Notes: a model not told the origin generated them from the sequence alone. Counted from the first letter of the stretch, positions 26,301-35,872 are shown. The stretch is DNA of 64,000 bases from Bacteroidota bacterium (GCA_021815405.1 JAKAGV010000014.1:106698-170697), one strand, 5' to 3'. Program-made: numbers and translations.

Positions 26301-28802
26301 TTATACCGGGTAAATATTGGAATGGCTTTCAATCAACACGCGGACTAAATCTTCTACTTTAAACGGCTTTACAATATAGTCGTCCATCCCCGAAGCAATA
26401 TATTTATCGAGATCCGATTTCAGTGCATTGGCTGTCATGGCAACAATCCTCGGCTGCCGTTCAAGCGGATGATTTTTTCTAATTTCAACAGTTGCTTCCT
26501 CGCCGTCCATCTCCGGCATTTGAACATCCATCAGTATAACATCAAAAGGCTGGCGTTTTAAAGCCTCCAGCACTTCAAGTCCATTAAAGGCAACATCCGC
26601 CCGGTAGCCAAGCCTTTCAAGGAATCTGAGTGCAACCTTCTGGTTAACTATGTTGTCTTCAGCAAGAAGAATTTTAAGAGGATATTGTTCACCTATACTT
26701 GAATCGAACCGGGATGCAGCAAACTCCTGCTGTTTTTTAACAACAGGTTCTTCCTTTTTCATTATGGTTATTAAAACATTTTGAAGCTGAATAAACTTTA
26801 TCGGCTTGGTTAAAGTGGCTGCAAAAAAGGAAAGATCCAAATGCTTTTCATGCTGGAACCCTCGCGAGGATAAAAGAACAAGCGGAAGCTGACTCCTAAG
26901 GGAAATTTTTCTTATCTCTTCTGCCAGCATTATTCCGTCCATATCCGGCATTTGAAAGTCCAGTATAGCAATGTCGAACGGCTGATTAGAGTTAAGTATT
27001 TTAAGTGCTTCCGGACCGGACTCAACCCCGGTGGGAATCATTTTCATCGATGAGGTTTGCTGAATCAAAATATTTTTATTAGTCTTATTGTCATCTACTA
27101 TTAAAACACTTTTACCTGTAAGTTCAGGCAGTTCGGCTGATGATTCTTTATTAACAGATAGACCTGTAACAATAGTAAAATGAAAAGTAGAGCCTTCGCC
27201 CGGAACGCCAGAACTTTCAACCCACATAGTGCCGCCCATTATTTCACTAAGCCTTTTACTGATAGCTAACCCGAGACCGGTGCCGCCGTACTTCCTTGTA
27301 GTTGACGCATCCACCTGCGTAAAGGCTTTGAATAGCCGTTCCTGCTGGTTAAGCGGTATTCCAATGCCTGTATCTCTAACAGAAAAATGCAGCATATAAG
27401 AATAATGATCTCTTAATTGACCTATAATATTAATAACAACTTCGCCGCTATCGGTAAACTTAATAGCATTGCTTAAAAGATTAACAAGTATCTGGCGAAG
27501 CCGCGTTACATCCCCAATAACGCTTGCCGGCAAGCTGTCGTCTATTATATATGCAAGCTCAATATTCCTTTGAGAAGCTTTAGATGAAACAAGGTCCAGT
27601 GCTTCTTCAATGCAGTCCCTAACATTAAACGGCTGTTTTTCCAATTCAATTTTTTGGGCTTCAATTTTGGAAAAATCCAGTATGTCGTTTATTAATGTTA
27701 AAAGAATATCGCCGCTTCCCAGGATTGTTTCAGCAAAGTCTCGCTGTTCATCATTTAACGGGGTATCCAATAATATGCCGGTCATTCCGATTATAGCATT
27801 AAGCGGCGTACGGATTTCATGGCTCATATTTGCAAGGAACTGATCTTTTATCTTGTTTGCCTTTTTAAGGTCTTCATTCGTTTGTTCCAGTTCTTTGTAA
27901 GTATGCCGCAGCTTTTCTTCTGCCTGCTTCCGGGTTGTAATGTCATGCCCCATACCCAAAAGTCCCTTTATCTTTCCATCTTTATCCTTCAGGGCTATTT
28001 TGCTTATCAGGTAAACTCTTTTTTCGTTTTTACCTTTATGAAGGATAACCTGTTCGGCTTCAAGAATAGGCACGCCGGTGTTTAAGACCTTAATCTCTTC
28101 ATCAAATAATTGCATTGCCTTTTCTTCGCTGCGAAAATTGAATAAAGTTTTTCCATAAGCTTCTGCCTGGCTTTTAACACCGATAAAATCCAGGTGTGCA
28201 CGGTTGTTTAAAATATATTTTCCATCAAGGTCCTTAAAGAATATGAGGTCCGGCAGGTTATCAATCAAAGTTCTTAACTGATTCCGTTCCTCTTGAAGCG
28301 CCTCTTGCGCAAGCCTCTGTTCGGTTATATCGCGCCCGATACCTATAAGCCCGATGATATTTCCTTTGTCATCTTTTAGCGGAAGCTTGGAGGTTTGCAG
28401 CCATCGTTTTTGACCATCCTTATCGAAATAGAACTCTTCTCTTTTGATAATAGATTTGCCGGTAAGCATAACGGAACTGTCATCGGCAATAAATTTTTCT
28501 GCAACTTCTTTTGGAAAAAGTTCTAAATCGGTTTTCCCAAGAACATCTTCTTCGGATGTTAACCCGATGTTTCTTACATCGGTAAGGTTAGCAGCAGTCT
28601 TACGTCCTTCCAAATCCTTTGCATAGATAGCATCCGGCAGGTTATCGATTAGAGTTTTAAGGAAGAATTTTTCCCGGTAAATATTTTTCTCCTCTTTCTT
28701 TTGATTACTTTCATTTACAATCTTTTCCAGTTTTTTAATTTGTCGGTTAAGCTTGGAAATTTCTTTTACAAGATCGGCTTTACTTTTTTTGCTGTAATCC
28801 AT
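26301..28802 (-). CDS. Soluble hybrid sensor histidine kinase: PAS-PAS-HisKA-HATPase-REC-REC
   Basis: 833 residues without membrane helices. A short coiled coil (~5-45) leads to two PAS domains (~48-168 and ~172-295; both begin LIDNLPDAIY / LIDNLPDLIF and end IGLIGIGRDIT / GLLGMGHDIT). HisKA carries the phospho-acceptor His328 in NMSHEIRTPLNAIIG. The HATPase has VNLLSNAIKF, DTGIGI and GGTGLGLAI. Two receivers follow: VLIVDDNKTN ... ILDFQMPDMDG and ILLAEDNIVN ... LMDVQMPEMDG. There is no HPt or output domain, so the phosphate must pass to a separate HPt or regulator. Cytoplasmic. The nearby LuxR-type protein lacks a phosphorylatable Asp and is an unlikely partner. Confidence 0.96.
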   Translation of the reverse strand: MDYSKKSKADLVKEISKLNRQIKKLEKIVNESNQKKEEKNIYREKFFLKTLIDNLPDAIYAKDLEGRKTAANLTDVRNIGLTSEEDVLGKTDLELFPKEVAEKFIADDSSVMLTGKSIIKREEFYFDKDGQKRWLQTSKLPLKDDKGNIIGLIGIGRDITEQRLAQEALQEERNQLRTLIDNLPDLIFFKDLDGKYILNNRAHLDFIGVKSQAEAYGKTLFNFRSEEKAMQLFDEEIKVLNTGVPILEAEQVILHKGKNEKRVYLISKIALKDKDGKIKGLLGMGHDITTRKQAEEKLRHTYKELEQTNEDLKKANKIKDQFLANMSHEIRTPLNAIIGMTGILLDTPLNDEQRDFAETILGSGDILLTLINDILDFSKIEAQKIELEKQPFNVRDCIEEALDLVSSKASQRNIELAYIIDDSLPASVIGDVTRLRQILVNLLSNAIKFTDSGEVVINIIGQLRDHYSYMLHFSVRDTGIGIPLNQQERLFKAFTQVDASTTRKYGGTGLGLAISKRLSEIMGGTMWVESSGVPGEGSTFHFTIVTGLSVNKESSAELPELTGKSVLIVDDNKTNKNILIQQTSSMKMIPTGVESGPEALKILNSNQPFDIAILDFQMPDMDGIMLAEEIRKISLRSQLPLVLLSSRGFQHEKHLDLSFFAATLTKPIKFIQLQNVLITIMKKEEPVVKKQQEFAASRFDSSIGEQYPLKILLAEDNIVNQKVALRFLERLGYRADVAFNGLEVLEALKRQPFDVILMDVQMPEMDGEEATVEIRKNHPLERQPRIVAMTANALKSDLDKYIASGMDDYIVKPFKVEDLVRVLIESHSNIYPV

Positions 28803-29062
28803 AACTATTTCTGCCCGGAGAAAATAATTTTCATTATTATTTAAATAAAAAGAAATTAAAAATAAATTTTTTTATGAATTGAGCTGCAATGTTTACACTT
28901 TCAAGTTATACAAATCTTCTAACTTAAGTTACCAAATTTATACTAATATGTAAACCGAAGTTCACATCAATACTGCATTTAACCGGAGCTGCAAAATATT
29001 AAGATTATCCGGTTGTCCGAAACTAAAATTAAAATATTAACAAGTAGTTACGCTTCCGGTTG

Positions 29063-29159
29063 TTTCGATACGTCCCTCATTCCATTCGTGACTACTCAAC
29101 AACCTTTCATATCAGGCAAAGTGATTGAGTAGTTTTATGAATATCGGAATGTATCGAAA
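29063..29159. repeat. Imperfect ~37-bp-arm inverted repeat
   Basis: Left arm TTTCGATACGTCCCTCATTC... and right arm ...GAATGTATCGAAA pair outward; ACTACTCAA on the left pairs with TTGAGTAGT on the right. It is the main feature of the 28803-29199 gap, upstream of the kinase gene and downstream of a beta-barrel gene. It resembles a REP-type palindrome. Confidence 0.6.
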
Positions 29160-29199
29160 TCGCAAGGTGCTGGAATCGAATGCGATGACAAATCTTATG

Positions 29200-29691
29200 T
29201 TAAAATTTATATCCTAAGCCCAAACCGCCCCAGGGCATAACCTGCGGCGGATATGTAAATAAGTCGAATGCTAAGCTGAAGAAGAATCCGCCGTCTTTGG
29301 GGCTGTATCTGTAGCCCAATGCAAATGTAGGAACGAAGGTTATATTGTTTGGATTATTAAATGAATCCGAGAATGTCAATTCGGAAGTTGCGATTAAAAA
29401 GCCGCCGCCAATTTCTAAATAATTATTGCCGTAGATATCAATTAAATAATTAACCATAGCCAAAGGAAAAAATGCAGTGGAATGATGTCCACCTGAATTT
29501 GACTCTGAATTGCTGAAAACCCATCCAACACCAATCCGCATTGTAAAGTTGTTGGAATATGTATGCTCATAATTAATCGAGGATAATATCCCATTTCCAA
29601 GAAGCTCAAGATAAATGTTATTGTTTGCAGTTTCTTTCTCCTGTGGGAATGCGAAAGTACATGCTAATAAAACGAGTATGAAAGTTTTCAT
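29200..29691 (-). CDS. Small outer-membrane beta-barrel protein
   Basis: 163 residues, signal peptide ending CTFAFPQ (~16). Strands NNFTMRIGVGWVFSNSES, YLEIGGGFLIATSELTF, FVPTFALGYRYSPKDGGFFF and a terminal GGLGLGYKF suggest an eight-stranded barrel. The intact paralogue of the remnant at 26032-26262. It starts 9 nt downstream of the stop of the broken lipoprotein gene, so the two are probably cotranscribed. Confidence 0.8.
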   Translation of the reverse strand: MKTFILVLLACTFAFPQEKETANNNIYLELLGNGILSSINYEHTYSNNFTMRIGVGWVFSNSESNSGGHHSTAFFPLAMVNYLIDIYGNNYLEIGGGFLIATSELTFSDSFNNPNNITFVPTFALGYRYSPKDGGFFFSLAFDLFTYPPQVMPWGGLGLGYKF

Positions 29692-29700
29692 ATTTTGCCC

Positions 29701-30364
29701 TTAATTATTGAAATGATAAGTATAAGTGTATCCAATTATGAATCCGATTATAGTGCCTACAGCTGGCAGCCATAAAAGTTCTTTTATCTTATCGGATACT
29801 CGTTGATTATAATATTGTTCCCATCCGGCGCTTTTAAATGGAGGAAGAATACCATATTCCAAAAATATAACTCCTATAAAGCCTCCAATAGGCAGTCCGA
29901 TGCTTGCACCTAACCATCTATTTGTATAGGAAATATTTTTTTACTTCATTAAGCGGAATGCTTTTATCATTAGAAGCAACATTGATAAAACTGATTGTGT
30001 CATTACTGATTTTAATTTTTTCGGCATTCAATTTTTTACCGTCTTTTAATTCCAGGTAAGCGGAAGGATTGCGAAAATCAATACTGTAATAGTTTATATT
30101 TTTAATGTCTTTTATAGCTAAGGCTTTAGTTTCTTTATAAGTGAAGTAACCATTAAAAACCAAAGAATCATTGCGAATAAAAATTCCATTTGAATAAGTG
30201 AAGATGCTGTCGTTTGTCAATTTGATATTGAGAGTCTTTCCTTTTGCAAAACTGTTGAAGCTGTTATAGAAATCCTGCTTTGAAGGAAAGTCTTTGACAA
30301 CATAGTTTGAGCAGCCTGTGGATAAAAGTGAAATTATGCCAATAGATAAAAGAACCTTTTTCAT
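29701..30364 (-). pseudogene. Glycine-zipper lipoprotein (YVVKDF family) frameshifted in an A7 run
   Basis: From ATG 30364 a 148-codon frame ends ...PLNEVKKYFLYK. Removing one A from the A7 run (about 29939-29945 on the genome) gives PLNEVKNISYTNRWLGASIG and continues to a TAA at 29701, ending VGTIIGFIIGYTYTYHFNN, exactly the C-terminus seen in the paralogues. The N-terminus has a lipobox STGCSNY and motif FPSKQDFYNSFNSFAKGK. The lesion may be true decay, a sequencing slip, or slippery-run phase variation. Reads over the run would decide. Confidence 0.8.
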
Positions 30365-30390
30365 AAAATATTTTTAATGATACCTCCCTT

Positions 30391-30990
30391 TTAAATTGAA
30401 AAATTAAATCCAAAGTCAAGTGATAATTTGCTTTGCAGTTTAAAGAATGTAACCTGCTCGCCGGGGTAAGCCTGGCTGCTTTTACCATATATTGTATCTT
30501 TATTAAGAGGCTTGGAAAATATCAATTGAACAAATAGTATTTTAGTAAGAAAGTAACCTCCGCCGGCATTTATAAAATTAAAATCTCTTGAGTAAAATAC
30601 CGGAGGTAAATTACCGGATAAATCATTAGAGCCTATAATGTGGTTGTAATTCCAGCCGGCGGAAATAAAAAATTTATTTATTGGTTTATACTTTAAAGTA
30701 AATCCGATTACAGGTCCATCCCATTCACTTGCAAAGACAAGATAGCCCGCATTTAAGTCAGCTTGAAAATATTTATTTATCTCGTATCCGGCAAACAAAT
30801 GAAAAAGCGGAGATGCAAAAAACTGATTAGTTGATTTGGAATTTTGCTGCTCGGACATATAATAAGCATCCATGGTAAAGCCACAATGCGTTTTTGATTT
30901 TGTCTGAGCATAAGTTATTTGTTTATTACAAGCGAGAAATAATATTGCAGCAATAAATATTGAAGAAGAAAGCACCCTGATGTTGTTCAT
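30391..30990 (-). CDS. Putative outer-membrane barrel protein with a borrowed leader
   Basis: 199 residues. The first 11 residues MNNIRVLSSSI and the preceding GGGGTTATTAA are identical to those of the lipoprotein at 21982-22500, but the rest is unrelated (FFASPLFHLFAGYEINKYFQ, FISAGWNYNHIIGSNDLSG, ending LSLDFGFNFSI) and looks like a small barrel. ACNKQITYAQ offers either a lipobox Cys or a cleavage site at YAQ. It is followed 26 nt later by the frameshifted lipoprotein. Confidence 0.65.
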   Translation of the reverse strand: MNNIRVLSSSIFIAAILFLACNKQITYAQTKSKTHCGFTMDAYYMSEQQNSKSTNQFFASPLFHLFAGYEINKYFQADLNAGYLVFASEWDGPVIGFTLKYKPINKFFISAGWNYNHIIGSNDLSGNLPPVFYSRDFNFINAGGGYFLTKILFVQLIFSKPLNKDTIYGKSSQAYPGEQVTFFKLQSKLSLDFGFNFSI

Positions 30991-31033
30991 TTAATAACCC
31001 CATAAAAATAAGAATCAACAAATAAATTTAAAA

Positions 31034-31690
31034 CTAAAGAATCCCAAGTATATCAAAAATTATTTTTTCTTTTAATTTGGTTAATGAATTAAAGTCTGGC
31101 GTATTTACCCAATTTAGTATAGTCATTTTTTCTAAGTCAAACTCTTGAATTCTTTTTGCAATTAACGGCGGAAAAATCCCAGCAGCCTTTGATTGAGAGG
31201 CAGTAAAAATTAATTCCCAGTTTATGGGATTTTTTTCATATATACATAAAATGTCAGCAAAATCTTTCGGCTCATCCCGGTCTGCTATTGCTGTAATTTT
31301 ATTAGATAGTATATTAGATAAATTATCCACTCTCTTAAATAATGTGAAGGTATTTTTCTCACCAAGATAAAATGGCACATCATTAATAAACTCAAGCTTT
31401 AATTGAACTTCACTGTTGTCAATTAGAAACCTTGTAAATCTTTCCTCTTTCCTTATAACCTCTAAATTAAAAAACTTTGAAAGTACCTGTTGAATATTTT
31501 TAATATAAGCAGAGTATCTGTTATCATCATTAACAAAGAAATCCAGATCTTCCGAATACCGGTGATTTAAATAGCATCGGCTTAATGCAGTACCTGCGGT
31601 TAAGTAAAAATTATTATCGGTACTGCTAATTTTTTCAAGAACTCTATCCTGCAGAGGGTAAAGTTTGTTTGTGTAAAAATCTTTTTGCAA
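31034..31690 (-). CDS. AbiEii/AbiGii-type nucleotidyltransferase
   Basis: 218 residues. YLTAGTALSRCYLNHRYSED then LDFFVNDD is the nucleotidyltransferase motif (GTAL...RxSxDLDF) of AbiEii/AbiGii-type toxins. VQLKLEFINDVPF and NKITAIADRDEPKDFADILC are the usual downstream family segments. Such proteins are toxins of type IV abortive-infection systems that modify tRNA or nucleotides. It overlaps its partner gene by 47 nt, implying coupled translation. A toxin role for this protein is inference. Confidence 0.88.
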   Translation of the reverse strand: MQKDFYTNKLYPLQDRVLEKISSTDNNFYLTAGTALSRCYLNHRYSEDLDFFVNDDNRYSAYIKNIQQVLSKFFNLEVIRKEERFTRFLIDNSEVQLKLEFINDVPFYLGEKNTFTLFKRVDNLSNILSNKITAIADRDEPKDFADILCIYEKNPINWELIFTASQSKAAGIFPPLIAKRIQEFDLEKMTILNWVNTPDFNSLTKLKEKIIFDILGIL

Positions 31691-31970
31691 ACTCTAATCC
31701 TAAGATGGTATTACTGCCTATTTTTTTAAACTTGCCTTCGTTATAATTTATTTCTTGTAATACTGCCGGCAATTCGTTTGTATTAAACAACGAAACAAAT
31801 TTATACCAATTTAAATAATTAAAACACCTGTTGATAATATAATTTCTATCAACATGAGAAAACTTCTCTCTTCTTTTTTCAAGTATATCAAGTAAGATTG
31901 TAGACTGCACATTGTAATCCCAAAATACCTGTTTCAATAATTCTTTTTTTTCATCTTCAGATGTTACCAT
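31644..31970 (-). CDS. Small partner protein of the AbiEii-type nucleotidyltransferase
   Basis: 108 residues. The first ~50 residues (KELLKQVFWDYNVQSTILLD, ILEKRREKFSHVDRNYIINR) are helical, followed by CFNYLNWYKFVSLFNTNELP. It resembles the small proteins (DUF6922-like, or winged-helix antitoxin-like) that precede AbiEii genes in Bacteroidota; assignment is tentative. It overlaps the toxin-like gene by 47 nt in another frame. It would be the antitoxin if this is a TA pair. Confidence 0.62.
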   Translation of the reverse strand: MVTSEDEKKELLKQVFWDYNVQSTILLDILEKRREKFSHVDRNYIINRCFNYLNWYKFVSLFNTNELPAVLQEINYNEGKFKKIGSNTILGLEFAKRFLHKQTLPSAG

Positions 31971-32213
31971 TTCACAAACGTAAAAATATTTTTTAATGTT
32001 CGATATAATATAATCTGTTGAACCGGTTTCTCCAATATTCTAAATATTACATAAGAATATTGCCAACACAACCAATTGAACGTTAACTTATAACAAGTGA
32101 TAAGCAGATGAAGTTCTCATTTGTAAGAAACCATTTGCAGTTGTTATATAACTTTTGCCACTTTTTTAGTAAAAACTATCATTATTCCAATTATTCAGCA
32201 TTTCCAAAACTGG

Positions 32214-32219
32214 TATAAT
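32214..32219 (+). promoter_or_regulatory. Putative -10 box (TATAAT) of the PFOR gene
   Basis: TATAAT at 32214-32219. No good -35 is visible at 17 nt. If it is the -10, transcription starts near 32226, which would leave the upstream in-frame TTG (32222) outside the mRNA and favours the ATG at 32279. Confidence 0.45.
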
Positions 32220-32278
32220 ATTTGGGCAAAATGAAACACTTAATACAGACAATATCAAATATTATAATTGGAAAGAAG

Positions 32279-35200
32279 ATGGAAAGGAAAAAAGTAACGA
32301 TAGATGGTAATGAAGCTGCGGCGTATGTGGCTTACCATACTAACGAAGTAATTGCAATATACCCGATCACTCCATCGTCAAATATGGGCGAGTGGTGCGA
32401 TCAGTGGTCATCAGAAAATAAGAAAAATTTATGGGGCGAAGTACCTTCGGTAAGCGAACTTCAAAGTGAAGGCGGAGCTTCCGGAAGTACACACGGCGCT
32501 TTACAAACCGGCGCTTTGGCTACAACATTTACTGCCTCTCAAGGCTTGCTGTTAATGATACCAAACATGTTCAAGATAGCAGGCGAATTAACTTCAACGG
32601 TGTTTCATGTTTCCGCAAGATCGATTGCTGCTCAGGCGCTTTCAATATTCGGCGACCACAGCGATGTTATGGCTACACGCTCTACCGGGTTTGCAATGAT
32701 AACATCAAACAGCGTGCAAGAAGTAATGGACTTTGCTTTAATTGCTCAAGCAGCAACTCTTGAAGCGCGAGTTCCTTTCTTACATTTCTTCGATGGATTC
32801 AGAACTTCGCATGAAGTAATGAAGATTGAACAGTTAACAACAGACGATATGCATGCAATGATTAATGATGATTTAGTTATTGCTCACCGCCAGCGTGCAT
32901 TAACGCCTGATAATCCTTTTATCCGCGGTACAGCTCAGAACCCCGATGTTTATTTCCAGGGAAGGGAGACCGTAAATACTTTTTATAATGCATGTCCCGA
33001 TGTTGTTCAAAAGCAAATGGACAAATTTGCAAAGCTGGTTGGAAGACAATATAATTTATTTGATTATGTGGGCGCACCCGATGCAGAGAGAGTGATTATA
33101 TTAATGGGAAGTGGTGCTGAGGCTGCGGAAGAAACTGTCAATTATCTCGTTTCGAAAGGTGAAAAGGTCGGCGCTATTAAAGTAAGATTGTACAGACCAT
33201 TCTCGGTCGATCATTTTATTAAAGCACTTCCAAAGACAACAAAATCAATTGCAGTTTTAGATAGAACAAAAGAGCCAGGCGCTTCAGGCGAGCCGCTTTA
33301 TCTTGACATAGTTAATGCTATATCTGAAAAGCATGTTAGCGGCGAGCTTCCTTTTGCTTATCCAAAGATTATCGGCGGAAGATACGGCTTATCTTCAAAA
33401 GAATTTACTCCGGCAATGGTTAAAGCAGTTTTTGATGAGCTTAAGAAAGATAAACAGAAGAACCATTTTACCGTTGGTATTGTTGATGATGTAACAAATA
33501 CAAGTTTAGATTTTGATCCGTCGTTCTCTGTTGAAGGTCCTGAGACATTCAGAGGAATGTTCTACGGATTAGGTGCAGACGGAACAGTTGGCGCGAACAA
33601 AAATTCAATTAAGATAATCGGCGAAGGAACTGATTATTTTGCTCAGGGATATTTTGTTTACGACTCGAAGAAATCCGGTTCAACAACAACTTCGCATTTA
33701 AGATTCGGACCGAAAGAAATTAAATCTACTTACTTAATTAATGAAGCACAATTTATCGCATGCCATCAGCAGGTATTCCTTGAAAGAATGGATATGCTGA
33801 AGAATGCTGCCCAAGGTTCAACATTCTTATTAAATACTTCTGTTCCTAAAGAAAAAGTTTGGGACTCTTTACCTGAGAAAATTCAGAAAGATTTAATCGA
33901 AAAGAAGATGAAGTTCTATGCAATCGATGCATACAAAGTAGCAAACGAAACCGGCATGGGACAAAGAATAAACACAATAATGCAGACTTGCTTCTTCGCC
34001 ATCTCTAAAATCTTCCCGAAGGAACAGGCAATTGAGATGATCAAGACTGCGATAAAGAAGACTTACGGAAAGAAAGGCGACCAGATTGTTCAGATGAACT
34101 TTAATGCCGTAGATCAGTCGCTTGCTAATCTTTACGAAATTACAGTTCCGGCAAAAGTAACAAGCAAGATTCAATTCGAGTCTGCAGTCAGTGATAAGGC
34201 TCCTGAGTTCATTAGAGAAGTAACTGCAAAGATGATTGCAGGAGAAGGCGATTTAATCCCGGTAAGTAAAATGCCGGTAGATGGAACTTATCCGTCATCT
34301 TCTGCTCAATGGGAAAAGAGAAACATCGCGCTTGAAGTTCCGGTATTTGAGCCAGACATCTGCATACAGTGCAACAAGTGTGCGTTTGTTTGTCCTCATG
34401 CTGCAATTCGTATTAAGATTTACGATGAGAAGCTTCTTGAGAATAAACCTGAAACATTCAAGTTCATGAAGTTCAGAGGAAAAGATTACGGAGAAAACTT
34501 AGCATACACAGTTCAGGTTTCTGTGGAAGACTGTACCGGATGCGAGTTATGCGTTGATGTTTGTCCGGCGAAGAGCAAGAAAGAACCTGTAATGAAGGCG
34601 CTCCACATGGTTCCTCAGCCTCAGGTAAAAGAGCAGGAAAGACCGAACTGGGAATTCTTCTTAAGTCTGCCAGAAATAGATAGAAGATTGGTAAACACAG
34701 CGGCAATAAAAGACTCTCAATTCTTACAACCGTTATTTGAGTTCTCCGGTGCATGCTCTGGATGCGGTGAAACTCCTTATGTTAAACTTGTAAGCCAATT
34801 GTTTGGAGATAGAGCTATCGTTGCAAATGCTACCGGATGCTCTTCAATTTATGGCGGCAACCTGCCGACAACTCCATGGGCAACAAATAAAGACGGAAGA
34901 GGACCTGCATGGTCAAACTCTTTGTTTGAAGATAATGCTGAATTCGGATTCGGATTCAGATTAGCAATAGACAAGCACAACAAACAGGCAAAAAATCTTT
35001 TAACAAAATTAGCTCCGCAAATAGGCGAGCAATTAGTAAACGATATATTGAAAGCAGATCAAAAAGATGAAGCCGGAATCTACGATCAAAGGGAAAGAGT
35101 TTCTGCTTTGAAGACAAAACTGAATGAAATTTTGAATGCAGGAACTAACGGAAGCAATACAGATGTTCTCCATCTTTTAAGCCTTGCAAATTATCTAGTT

Positions 35201-35863
35201 AAGAAATCAGTCTGGATAATGGGCGGAGATGGCTGGGCATACGATATCGGCTACGGCGGTCTTGACCACGTACTTGCATCAGGAAAAAATGTAAACGTAC
35301 TTGTTCTTGATACCGAAGTATATTCAAACACCGGCGGACAGATGTCTAAATCAACTCCGAGAGGTGCGGTTGCAAAGTTTGCAGCAGGCGGTAAGCCAAT
35401 GGCAAAGAAAGACCTCGGAATGATGGCAATGTCTTACGGAAATGTTTACGTAGCTAAAGTAGCAATGGGTGCAAGCGATGCTCAAACAGTGCGTGCATTT
35501 ATTGAGGCGGAAGCTTATGATGGTCCATCTTTGATTATTGCTTATGCACATTGCATTGCTCACGGAATCGATATGGAAAAAGGATTGCAGAATCAGAAAG
35601 CTGCGGTTGATTCAGGTTACTGGCAGCTTTTCCGCTATAATCCTGATCTTGCAAAAGAAGGCAAGAATCCGTTTAAGCTAGATTCGAAAGGATTAAAGAT
35701 TCCTTTGAAAGATTTTGCTTATAGAGAAACTCGTTACAAAATGCTGACGAAATCTCATCCTGAAGAAGCAGCAAAGCTTATGGAAGAAGCCCAGCAGGAC
35801 GTAGTTAACCGCTGGAAGCAATATGAGCAGATGGCTGCCGGAAGCAAAGAAGAAAATAAATAA
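32279..35863 (+). CDS. nifJ: Pyruvate:ferredoxin (flavodoxin) oxidoreductase, single-chain
   Basis: About 1194 residues from ATG 32279 (preceded by GGAAAGAAG); in-frame TTG 32222 and ATG 32231 are alternatives, but homologues start MxxKKxVTIDGNEAAAYVAY. Domain order: N-terminal pyrimidine-binding/alpha (VIAIYPITPSSNMGEWCDQW), domain II, gamma domain, two 4Fe-4S motifs (CIQCNKCAFVCPHAAIR; CTGCELCVDVCPAKS), then the TPP-binding beta domain with SGACSGCGETPY, ATGCSSIYGG and GGDGWAYDIGYGG. It interconverts pyruvate and acetyl-CoA with reduced ferredoxin, in the cytoplasm. Complete and of normal length. Confidence 0.97.
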   Translation: MERKKVTIDGNEAAAYVAYHTNEVIAIYPITPSSNMGEWCDQWSSENKKNLWGEVPSVSELQSEGGASGSTHGALQTGALATTFTASQGLLLMIPNMFKIAGELTSTVFHVSARSIAAQALSIFGDHSDVMATRSTGFAMITSNSVQEVMDFALIAQAATLEARVPFLHFFDGFRTSHEVMKIEQLTTDDMHAMINDDLVIAHRQRALTPDNPFIRGTAQNPDVYFQGRETVNTFYNACPDVVQKQMDKFAKLVGRQYNLFDYVGAPDAERVIILMGSGAEAAEETVNYLVSKGEKVGAIKVRLYRPFSVDHFIKALPKTTKSIAVLDRTKEPGASGEPLYLDIVNAISEKHVSGELPFAYPKIIGGRYGLSSKEFTPAMVKAVFDELKKDKQKNHFTVGIVDDVTNTSLDFDPSFSVEGPETFRGMFYGLGADGTVGANKNSIKIIGEGTDYFAQGYFVYDSKKSGSTTTSHLRFGPKEIKSTYLINEAQFIACHQQVFLERMDMLKNAAQGSTFLLNTSVPKEKVWDSLPEKIQKDLIEKKMKFYAIDAYKVANETGMGQRINTIMQTCFFAISKIFPKEQAIEMIKTAIKKTYGKKGDQIVQMNFNAVDQSLANLYEITVPAKVTSKIQFESAVSDKAPEFIREVTAKMIAGEGDLIPVSKMPVDGTYPSSSAQWEKRNIALEVPVFEPDICIQCNKCAFVCPHAAIRIKIYDEKLLENKPETFKFMKFRGKDYGENLAYTVQVSVEDCTGCELCVDVCPAKSKKEPVMKALHMVPQPQVKEQERPNWEFFLSLPEIDRRLVNTAAIKDSQFLQPLFEFSGACSGCGETPYVKLVSQLFGDRAIVANATGCSSIYGGNLPTTPWATNKDGRGPAWSNSLFEDNAEFGFGFRLAIDKHNKQAKNLLTKLAPQIGEQLVNDILKADQKDEAGIYDQRERVSALKTKLNEILNAGTNGSNTDVLHLLSLANYLVKKSVWIMGGDGWAYDIGYGGLDHVLASGKNVNVLVLDTEVYSNTGGQMSKSTPRGAVAKFAAGGKPMAKKDLGMMAMSYGNVYVAKVAMGASDAQTVRAFIEAEAYDGPSLIIAYAHCIAHGIDMEKGLQNQKAAVDSGYWQLFRYNPDLAKEGKNPFKLDSKGLKIPLKDFAYRETRYKMLTKSHPEEAAKLMEEAQQDVVNRWKQYEQMAAGSKEENK

Positions 35864-35872
35864 TAAAATTAA

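Noticed and set aside
32222..32278. Upstream TTG/ATG starts for PFOR.
   Set aside because: They add residues absent from the family and lie on or next to a TATAAT box; ATG 32279 fits the family start.
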